Shown here: one piece after another, positions 22,652 through 27,699 of the stretch | Numbering within the stretch: the stretch's first letter is position 1 | Layout of the letters: every line of letters begins with the position of its first letter | Virus record (IMG/VR): IMGVR_UViG_3300020205_000817 | Location: 1-27,699 of that record | DNA: 27,699 nt | From: a virus | Reading direction: 5' to 3' (one strand) | Notes under the pieces: model-generated | Databases searched by the model: none | The model's input: the letters and a program-made list of their open reading frames with translations, nothing else | What the model was told of the DNA's origin: nothing | Translations under genes and position numbers: made by a program

Positions 22652-23500
22652 ATGGTTGACAACAATCAAAATCCACTAGCAAAACATTTCAGACAGCCAT
22701 CAATCTATATCAAACTGCCCAGTGGTGGCAAATATTGGGCTGAAGGTAGTGTAGAACTACCGCTGAATGGGGAATTACCAGTATATCCAATGACCACCAA
22801 AGATGAGCTTACTTTACGTACACCTGATGCATTAATGAGCGGGCAAGGAGTTGTTTCTGTAATTCAAAGTTGTTGTCCCAATGTTAAAAATGCCTGGGAT
22901 GCTCCAAGTATTGACATGGATACATTGCTTATTGCTATCAGAATTGCCAGTTATGGGCATGATATGGATGTGGATTCGTTATGTGTAAAATGTCAGGAAC
23001 CCAATCGGTTTACTATTGACCTACGTTCAGCATTGGATTCTATTATTCCTCCTGACTACAATACTCCACTACAAGTAGGCGAATTGCGTATCAAACTTAA
23101 ACCGCAGGAATACACAGAAACATCCAAAGCCAATGCAATGGGTTACGAAGAACAACGTATGGTAGCAAATATTAACGAGTCCACTCTTGATGCAGAAGAA
23201 AAAGCCCGAGCAATAGCCGCACAAATGAATAAGCTGATTGATATGACTACTGACTTGTTGGCCAAGAGTACTGCATATATTGCGCTATCGGAAGGAGATG
23301 TAGTCAGTGATCAGAATTTTATCAAAGAGTTTTATGCCAATGCTCCATCTACTATAATTAGAACTATCCAGGAAAAGATAGGACAAATGGCCACTGATGC
23401 CGCTATTAAACCATATCAAGTTAAATGTACTTCGTGTGAAGCAGAATACAGCATGAGTGTGGACTTCGATTACGCAAGTTTTTTCGACGCAGGCTTTTGA
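22652..23500 (+). CDS. 26: baseplate hub protein, gp26-like (282 aa)
   Basis: Baseplate hub component or assembly factor. The N-terminal 'FRQPSIYIKLPSGGKYWAEGSVELPLNGELPVYPMTTKDELTLRTPDALMSG' and 'VIQSCCPNVKNAWDAPSIDMDTLLIAIRIASYG' are characteristic of the gp26 family of T4-like phages. Two cysteine pairs, Cys111-x-x-Cys114 and Cys259-x-x-Cys262, could bind one zinc ion, bracketing the C-terminal half. It is longer than T4 gp26 (208 aa). GGGGGA lies 8 nt upstream of the ATG and a perfect late promoter at 22611-22618. It overlaps the next gene, a gp51-like protein, by 4 nt if the TTG start is used, and is divergent from the tape-measure-like gene; together these look like a hub assembly locus. 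Confidence 0.85.
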   Translation: MVDNNQNPLAKHFRQPSIYIKLPSGGKYWAEGSVELPLNGELPVYPMTTKDELTLRTPDALMSGQGVVSVIQSCCPNVKNAWDAPSIDMDTLLIAIRIASYGHDMDVDSLCVKCQEPNRFTIDLRSALDSIIPPDYNTPLQVGELRIKLKPQEYTETSKANAMGYEEQRMVANINESTLDAEEKARAIAAQMNKLIDMTTDLLAKSTAYIALSEGDVVSDQNFIKEFYANAPSTIIRTIQEKIGQMATDAAIKPYQVKCTSCEAEYSMSVDFDYASFFDAGF

Positions 23501-23715
23501 CATTAGATGAACCTGGTCTCATTAAAATGCTTGAGAGTTACGACCAGGAGTCAAAAGCCTTAAAAGCAGAAGCACTACGTTTTTGCTGGGCGATGCGTGG
23601 TGGGTTAAATTACTCCGAAGCAATGGAGTTAAGCAAAGAAGAACGAGAGATAATCTCGGAATTAATCAAAGAGAATTTTGAAATAACTAAGAAATCTGGA
23701 ATGCCATATTTCTAA
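23497..23715 (+). CDS. 51: baseplate hub assembly protein, gp51-like (72 aa)
   Basis: Small helical protein equivalent to those annotated gp51 in T4-like cyanophages: 'MLESYDQESKALKAEALRFCWAMRGGLNYSEAMELSKEEREIISELIKENFEITKKSGMPYF'. The pattern 'CWxMRGGxxYxEAM ... EREIIxxLIxxNxExTKKSGxPxF' is what I rely on. T4 gp51 is much longer (249 aa) and acts in hub assembly, so equivalence rests on synteny with gp26 and cyanophage practice. The frame opens at TTG 23497, overlapping the gp26-like stop (TTGA), which favours translational coupling; the alternative is ATG at 23527 (residue 11). Neither has a strong ribosome-binding site. The trailing intergenic stretch carries the promoter of the next gene. 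Confidence 0.7.
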   Translation: MTLDEPGLIKMLESYDQESKALKAEALRFCWAMRGGLNYSEAMELSKEEREIISELIKENFEITKKSGMPYF

Positions 23716-23778
23716 AAGTTCTGTATGTATCCCGATCCCACAATCATAAAGTGGTATTACTACCTGTGACAGCAGGCA

Positions 23779-23786
23779 TCTAAATA
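23779..23786 (+). promoter_or_regulatory. possible late promoter (TCTAAATA)
   Basis: Keeps the TAAATA core and lies 43 nt before the 77 aa membrane gene, whose AGGAG ribosome-binding site is at 23816-23820. The same 9-mer ATCTAAATA recurs right after the gene's stop codon. Confidence 0.45.
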
Positions 23787-23829
23787 ATCATACTGTCCGC
23801 ACTGGATGGTATTATAGGAGATACACAAT

Positions 23830-24063
23830 ATGGAAATTATTACCGCAGTTAAAAAATGGGCCAGTTCCCTGGCCGACTTGGGCGTAAGCATCATTGCCTT
23901 GTCCATCGTTCTAGAGGTTTTGTTTAAAGGGATTGCGATTCCTTTCTTCCCAGCTACCTCAGTGATCTCAAACATTACATCAATAGTGGCATCAATAGGT
24001 TCTCAAGGTTTAGTGGGTTTGGTAGCAGTTTGGGTATTGTATAGTATTTGGAAGAACAAGTAA
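23830..24063 (+). CDS. small two-helix membrane protein (77 aa)
   Basis: Integral membrane protein of unknown function. Two hydrophobic helices are evident: residues about 14-38 ('LADLGVSIIALSIVLEVLFKGIAIP') and about 56-74 ('IGSQGLVGLVAVWVLYSIW'). A 'FFPATSVISNITSIVASIG' linker lies between them, with a basic N-terminal helix and KNK tail. It resembles short proteins seen in T4-like cyanophages. Size and topology would suit a holin, but it is 14 kb from the endolysin and has no known holin motif, so I do not assign it. The start is clear: AGGAG at 23816-23820, 9 nt before the ATG. It is the last gene of the plus-strand unit, ahead of the terminator at 24158-24184. Confidence 0.75.
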   Translation: MEIITAVKKWASSLADLGVSIIALSIVLEVLFKGIAIPFFPATSVISNITSIVASIGSQGLVGLVAVWVLYSIWKNK

Positions 24064-24071
24064 TCTAAATA
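24064..24071 (+). promoter_or_regulatory. possible late promoter (TCTAAATA) after the membrane gene
   Basis: Identical to the octamer at 23779-23786 and immediately after the stop codon at 24061-24063. With T4 geometry it would start an RNA near 24077 that ends at the terminator at 24184, about 108 nt long and without a closed reading frame. Confidence 0.35.
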
Positions 24072-24134
24072 CCACAAAGGAATATATTGCTCATGGTTAT
24101 TCTTAAAGTGATATATTCTTTTCCATCTTCTCTT

Positions 24135-24153
24135 AGTTGTTCTTCGAACAACT
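24135..24153 (+). other. 8-bp hairpin with TTC loop upstream of the terminator
   Basis: AGTTGTTC-TTC-GAACAACT, a perfect inverted repeat followed by a pyrimidine-rich stretch. It precedes the terminator hairpin by 4 nt and may assist it or be part of a small RNA. Confidence 0.6.
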
Positions 24154-24157
24154 TTCT

Positions 24158-24184
24158 TCTTCGCTTACGCTCGAAGATTTTTTT
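24158..24184 (+). terminator. rho-independent terminator of the gp26-gp51-membrane protein unit
   Basis: TCTTCG / CGAAGA stem with an 8-nt loop followed by seven Ts (24178-24184). It lies about 95 nt beyond the last plus-strand stop codon. Confidence 0.75.
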
Positions 24185-24208
24185 ATTCTTCTAATTGTTC
24201 TTTTAAGA

Positions 24209-24214
24209 TATAAT
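24209..24214 (+). promoter_or_regulatory. possible -10 element (TATAAT) before the structured RNA
   Basis: Perfect TATAAT placing a start near 24221, where the first arm of the outermost stem begins. No convincing -35 hexamer lies 17 bp upstream, so this is weak. Confidence 0.25.
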
Positions 24215-24218
24215 TATT

Positions 24219-24562
24219 AAGTGCTTTTATATAGCTTCATCTAGATTAACTAGTCATAATTTGCCTGAATCGGCAAAAAATGACTAAGGCACTTCATCTG
24301 AGTTGCACCAGCCACTGATCTAAAGAGATTGTATTTCTACACGGAGGCGGTTGTCCTGTACCCCCTACTCTAGCATTTGTCATAACAACGGGACCTACGT
24401 TACACGGATCAGCGATGTAACCTCGGTATGGGATGTATCTTTTTCACAGAGCCCAGAATCGTTTAAAGCCTATAAAGTTTGCTTCTTGCCTGCAACGCTC
24501 CAGCTAATCTGACGGCAACAGGGATACCTGGCAGTCTCAAGGAGGGTCGAGCTATCCCGACC
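24219..24562. ncRNA. candidate structured non-coding RNA, strand undetermined
   Basis: In the 527-nt gap between converging genes there is no credible protein frame, but G+C is visibly higher (about 48% at 24361-24420) and inverted repeats are dense. I see: AAGTGC 24219-24224 with GCACTT 24289-24294, enclosing TAGTCAT-AA-TTTGCC / GGCAAA-AA-ATGACTA (24251-24286, loop TGAATC); TTGT/ACAA around CATA (24377-24388); GTTACA/TGTAAC (about 24409-24421) with outer ACC/GGT; TTGCC 24486-24490 with GGCAA; CAGG-GATA-CCTG near 24520-24530; and GGTCG/CGACC at 24545-24562. I looked for tRNA, tmRNA, RNase P, group I and group II signatures and found none. It could be a novel phage RNA or a 3' region of the recombination operon. 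Confidence 0.4.
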
Positions 24563-24590
24563 AAACAATGTTGCTATGTAAATGCCTATA

Positions 24591-25094
24591 CTACTGTGTG
24601 AAAAATTCAGAATCGGGCTGTTTTAAGAATGTGCCAAGTTTGTATATGTAATAATTTTTATATTTAAAGGATTCTGGTGTGCCTGCGATCGGGTTTTGTA
24701 AAAATACTATCTCTGGAACGTTGTTGTATTTAACAATAAGTGCCAATTTTTTGCCTGAGTTGATACTGTCTTGTACTACTTGCCCCAACCAGTCATCCCA
24801 TTGTTTCACTGTGTGCTCTACAATGCTCTGAAAGGTCGGTGCAGTCTTGTAATGCTTACATTCTACACTAAATGCAAAGTTTCTGGGGCATATTAAATCC
24901 CCAAATATTGCATAATCCATACTGTGTGTTGCTGTTCGTTGCGTATTACTACCCCCGAAAAAACTACCACTGTCAGGGTTACGTCTAAATCCCTGCTCAA
25001 TACCTAATATTCCAGCAAATCGCTCGCTTAGTAAATTGGCTATTTTACGTTCAAAGCCATTTCCCTTCTGCTTGCCATTCACTCGTTTAGTCAT
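24591..25094 (-). CDS. PD-(D/E)XK nuclease, Holliday-junction-resolvase-like (167 aa)
   Basis: Putative structure-specific DNA nuclease. The N-terminal 'KQKGNGFERKIANLLSERF' (8-26) supplies Glu15; 'FRRNPDSGSFFGG' (36-48) matches the Arg-x-Pro-x-Ser-Gly segment of archaeal-Hjc-like resolvases; 'FGDLICP' gives Asp66; and 'FSVECKHY' gives the Glu78-x-Lys80 motif. Together these form a complete PD-(D/E)XK active site. Such nucleases cut branched DNA or recycle genomes in T4-like phages lacking gp49-type resolvase. It follows gp46 and the basic H1-like protein; its ATG shares a base with that gene's stop (TAATG). This supports a recombination and repair role. A restriction-endonuclease-like alternative cannot be excluded. 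Confidence 0.78.
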   Translation of the reverse strand: MTKRVNGKQKGNGFERKIANLLSERFAGILGIEQGFRRNPDSGSFFGGSNTQRTATHSMDYAIFGDLICPRNFAFSVECKHYKTAPTFQSIVEHTVKQWDDWLGQVVQDSINSGKKLALIVKYNNVPEIVFLQNPIAGTPESFKYKNYYIYKLGTFLKQPDSEFFTQ

Positions 25095-25282
25095 TAGGCC
25101 TTCGCAGTCATTGCGTTTTTCTTTTCCTGGATCTCGACTCTACGACTTTTCGTTAACTTAGATAGCTCACTCAGTGCCTTTCTGGCACGTCCGGCAGCAG
25201 CCTTGTTGCTCTTGACTTCAAATGCTTCTTGCTCTTTGGTATAAGTTTCAACGGCGGCCAAAATTGATTCATGTGTACTCAT
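25094..25282 (-). CDS. histone H1-like basic protein (62 aa)
   Basis: Small basic helical protein. 'KSNKAAAGRARKALSELSKLTKSRRVEIQEKKNAMTAKA' (residues 24-62) has the Lys/Ala/Arg pattern 'AAxRARKALxELxKLxKxxRxEIQExKN' seen in short proteins of T4-like cyanophages that are annotated as Hc1/histone-H1-like. The N-terminal 20 residues are neutral to acidic. Probable DNA or chromatin-like binding is inferred from charge and resemblance. The start has AAGGAG 7 nt upstream. It lies between gp46 (53-nt gap) and the resolvase-like nuclease (1-nt overlap), in an operon for DNA recombination. Confidence 0.7.
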   Translation of the reverse strand: MSTHESILAAVETYTKEQEAFEVKSNKAAAGRARKALSELSKLTKSRRVEIQEKKNAMTAKA

Positions 25283-25335
25283 TTGCTTCTCCTTGTTATA
25301 GTTAGTTATCTAGTTTTACCCAGGATCATAAATTT

Positions 25336-27132
25336 TTAAATGTTACTGACTTCTGTGCTGTTTTCATACGTAGTAAATCCATTCTCTTTGATTACTCTGA
25401 GAATGTTATTAACACGAGCACTGAGTTCGTCCTTGTGACTGACCAACCAAATACTCTTGTTTAATTCCCTGCTCATCTTCTTTAGCATACCCAGAGCATT
25501 GTCTACTCCACTGCTATCCAACCCATTGTCAATTAATTCGTCAATAAACAACAAGTTGATGGGCTGATATAAACTTTCCCAGACATCACGGAATGCCCAG
25601 CTTAAACTTAATATCAGTCTGGTACGTTCTCCCCTTGATAAATTATCAAAATCCAACTCACGGCCCAGCTCACTGATCTCTACAGTTAGGTCATTCATGA
25701 ATGTAACAGTGTGTGGTAAACCAATCTTTTCCAAATATTGACCTAACCGCATATTTAAATAACCCAAGTTTTGATCAATAATACGTTTACGTACAAAGCT
25801 ATCTTTGTTAGTTAACAGTTTTAATAAAAACTCCTGATGCTCTTTGACTGTGTTGAGTTGATTAATTGTTTCGTAATCTACCTCCACCACAGCCTTGTGA
25901 CGCATCTCGTCTATTTGCTCAGTATACGGATCAACTTCCTGTTCCTTGGTCTCTAACTGTTGCCCCAGAGCATCCAATTGATTTTTGTGATTGAGTGCAT
26001 GTTCAATATCGTCGTAAAATACCTTGGGTGCTTTACCCAACGCACCCAACTCCTTTAATGTTGTGTGATGTTCTAGTTCCTGTGTATCGTCAGCCAACCA
26101 CTGCAATGCGGCTTCGGTTAAACTGGCTTGTTTGGTTGTTTTAATTTCGTCCTGTTTACCATCATGGATAGTTTGTCCACACGCATAACATTCGTGATTG
26201 TCTAATGCGGCAATTTCCTTGTTTAGTTTGTCCTGAGTCTTTTCCAGTTTAGCTTTGCTGTCAGTACATTGTTTAATATACCGGTTGCAATCGTCTATTT
26301 GTTTTTTACGATCGTTAAACGTATCCAAATCACGATGAGCTTGAATTTCATCTTCAATGTTGATGTTAACTAACTCGCCGATGGCTCTGGATAATCTGAT
26401 CTTGTCTTCTTCCAGTTTATTGCACCATAACCGTTGACGTCGTTCCAATGCTTCAATTTGTTCCTTGATACGCACATTGGCTTCTTCGGTAGCTTTGATT
26501 TTGTGTTCTTCTTGAACAATTAAATCTTTTGTGCTTTTAGTTTGTATCTTGAGAGTTTCTGCCTTTTCACTTAGCAATGTAATACCCAGCAATTGCTCAA
26601 TGATATTGCGCTGTTCTGTGGCTTTTAAGTTAAGAAACGGCTCAGTATACGTGTTTAATGCCACTATATGTTTAAACATATCGTGACCCACCCCCAGTAT
26701 ACGTTCTATCTCTGATTGTGTTTCACGACTGTCTCCCTGGCTTTCGTTAGACGCAGATGCCTCTGCACCATCTTCTAGTCGTTCAACATCATTGACATAA
26801 AACTTTAAAAATGTAGGACGACGTCCACGTTCAATGCGATATTGATTTCCGCCGTGTTCAAACTCCACAGTAACAACCATGCTCTTGGCATTGGTTTTAT
26901 TAATTAGGTTATCTTTTTTAATGTTGGTTAATGCTTGTCCAAACAATGCATAACTCAACGCATTGGCAATAGTGGTTTTGCCGGTACCATTTCTAGCACC
27001 AGCATCATCACCACCCAGATCCAGATTCTCGCCCAATACCAATGTGAGATCATAACGATCAAAGTCAATTGCTTGTGTAACGTTACCCACACTCAGAAAA
27101 TTCTTTACCGTGAGATTCTTAATTTTGAACAT
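25336..27132 (-). CDS. 46: recombination endonuclease subunit gp46, SbcC/Rad50-like (598 aa)
   Basis: ATPase subunit of the gp46/gp47 complex, which resects DNA ends for recombination-dependent replication. Walker A 'GARNGTGKT' is at residues 45-53; a long coiled coil (about 185-310 and 320-440) is broken by the zinc hook Cys315-Tyr-Ala-Cys318; the ABC signature 'LSRGERTR' is at 498-505; Walker B 'LLFIDE' is at 527-532; and 'VSHKDEL' gives the switch His near 566. All Rad50-family elements are present, so it should be functional. Length is close to T4 gp46 (560 aa). Its ATG shares a base with the gp47 stop (TAATG), so the two subunits are translationally coupled, gp47 first. Confidence 0.96.
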   Translation of the reverse strand: MFKIKNLTVKNFLSVGNVTQAIDFDRYDLTLVLGENLDLGGDDAGARNGTGKTTIANALSYALFGQALTNIKKDNLINKTNAKSMVVTVEFEHGGNQYRIERGRRPTFLKFYVNDVERLEDGAEASASNESQGDSRETQSEIERILGVGHDMFKHIVALNTYTEPFLNLKATEQRNIIEQLLGITLLSEKAETLKIQTKSTKDLIVQEEHKIKATEEANVRIKEQIEALERRQRLWCNKLEEDKIRLSRAIGELVNINIEDEIQAHRDLDTFNDRKKQIDDCNRYIKQCTDSKAKLEKTQDKLNKEIAALDNHECYACGQTIHDGKQDEIKTTKQASLTEAALQWLADDTQELEHHTTLKELGALGKAPKVFYDDIEHALNHKNQLDALGQQLETKEQEVDPYTEQIDEMRHKAVVEVDYETINQLNTVKEHQEFLLKLLTNKDSFVRKRIIDQNLGYLNMRLGQYLEKIGLPHTVTFMNDLTVEISELGRELDFDNLSRGERTRLILSLSWAFRDVWESLYQPINLLFIDELIDNGLDSSGVDNALGMLKKMSRELNKSIWLVSHKDELSARVNNILRVIKENGFTTYENSTEVSNI

Positions 27133-27699
27133 TAAAGGTTCCTGTAAATATCTAGCAACAGATTTTTATCAAAGTGATCACTATCAATATTATTAATATT
27201 AGAGGTTACAATTTGATCAACACTCTCAAATATAATCTCTGCACCCAGGATATTCTCAGACAATGCTGTGTTTTTAGGTGGCATCAATGTAATCTCACGT
27301 AAATGATATTTGTCTATGAATGTTTCTTTAATAAAGTTGGCTTCTTCGTAGCTTAAATCAACATCTAAATTGACTCTAACGTGTTGTCGTGGCTTAAGCA
27401 AATTATCAGCATCAGACAATAAATCACTAAGTTTGAGTACAGCATATGTGGGTTGATCTGGCCAACTATGATATTCTGGCTCCTTGCCCCATTCCAATAT
27501 CATACAACCACGTTTCTCGTCTCCAGCATCAGCATAGTTATGTGGGAAACAATTACCCACATAGGTGATATTGTTGTGTTGTTGCCGTTTGTGGAAATGT
27601 CCGCTGAACACCTGACCGATATGACCAAAATGCTCACGACGTATATCGCCGTGTTCGGGCATCTGTACCATGGCATTCATGTAAAAATGCGGCAACTCA
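27132..27699 (-). CDS. 47: recombination endonuclease subunit gp47, SbcD/Mre11-like, 5' part outside the window
   Basis: Nuclease partner of gp46. Only the C-terminal part (about 188 residues) is here: the frame is open to the window edge and the TTG near 27695 is an internal codon (Glu-Leu-Pro-His). 'HIGQVFSGHFHKRQQHNNITYVGNCFPHNYADAGDEKRG' contains the Gly-His-x-His metal-binding motif of Mre11-type calcineurin phosphoesterases; the upstream motifs (Asp-x-His, Gly-Asn-His-Asp) must lie beyond 27699. The remaining C-terminal region is the capping and gp46-binding part. T4 gp47 is 339 aa, so roughly half is missing. Confidence 0.93.
   Translation of the reverse strand, partial: ELPHFYMNAMVQMPEHGDIRREHFGHIGQVFSGHFHKRQQHNNITYVGNCFPHNYADAGDEKRGCMILEWGKEPEYHSWPDQPTYAVLKLSDLLSDADNLLKPRQHVRVNLDVDLSYEEANFIKETFIDKYHLREITLMPPKNTALSENILGAEIIFESVDQIVTSNINNIDSDHFDKNLLLDIYRNL

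Noticed and set aside
23830-24063. Calling the 77 aa membrane protein the holin
   Set aside because: Two helices and small size fit, but it is distant from the endolysin, and I see no holin-family signature.
24093-24194. 33 aa frame starting ATG 24093 with AAAGGA upstream
   Set aside because: It runs through both hairpins and its stop lies beyond the terminator T tract, so a complete mRNA would not be made; the composition is not protein-like.
24185-24590. tRNA, tmRNA, RNase P, group I or group II intron in the intergenic region
   Set aside because: No T-loop, tmRNA ends, RNase P core, group I P7/S element or domain V hairpin could be recognised by eye on either strand; left as an unclassified candidate RNA.
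1-27699. CRISPR array, insertion sequence or integrase/attachment site
   Set aside because: No regularly spaced identical repeats with unique spacers, no transposase or integrase motif, and no terminal inverted repeats seen. The only mobile element is the free-standing homing endonuclease.

Overview
The window is part of the genome of a T4-like contractile-tailed bacteriophage (myovirus). The evidence is a full head-assembly cluster in T4 order on the minus strand: portal gp20, a small conserved protein, an acidic prohead-core-type protein, protease gp21, scaffold gp22 and major capsid protein gp23. It also carries gp26-like and gp51-like baseplate hub proteins, the recombination pair gp46/gp47, and many copies of the T4 late-promoter octamer TATAAATA or one-base variants. 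The DNA is AT-rich. The structural proteins and the small 62, 77, 78 and 79 aa proteins resemble those of aquatic (cyanophage- or Pelagibacter-phage-like) T4 relatives. The host cannot be named from this window.

Layout. Positions 19-8133 (minus) hold virion surface and tail-fibre-type genes: a 78 aa protein, a 298 aa structural protein, a 1858 aa repeat-rich giant, a 188 aa Rossmann-type protein and a 232 aa structural protein; a 99 aa unknown follows at 8218-8517. Positions 8547-9879 (plus) are a two-gene cassette of a GH19 endolysin and an SprT-like zinc metalloprotein. A 94 aa unknown (minus, 9881-10165) converges on it with a 1-nt gap. Positions 10250-16241 (minus) are the head cluster, with a GIY-YIG homing endonuclease (16228-16806) inserted just upstream of, and overlapping, the portal gene. 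Positions 16864-22579 (minus) hold a 965 aa LysM and Pro-Ala-Gly repeat protein and a 923 aa tape-measure-like protein. Positions 22652-24063 (plus) hold gp26-like, gp51-like and a small two-helix membrane protein. Positions 24064-24590 contain no convincing protein gene but do contain a terminator and a GC-richer, hairpin-dense segment that looks like a structured RNA. Positions 24591-27699 (minus) are a recombination module: gp47 (cut by the window edge), gp46, a histone-H1-like basic protein and a Holliday-resolvase-like PD-(D/E)XK nuclease.

Regulation is the most unusual part. Nearly every transcription unit has a T4-type late promoter. At both divergent gene junctions (8517-8530 and 22611-22638) two late promoters face each other, so each predicted start site lies next to or inside the opposing promoter. 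In three places the promoter octamer contains the stop codon of the gene upstream. Three small genes have the octamer so close to the ATG that their late mRNAs would be leaderless or nearly so. Rho-independent terminators after the 232 aa gene, the gp23 gene, the 79 aa gene and the plus-strand hub genes bound the units.
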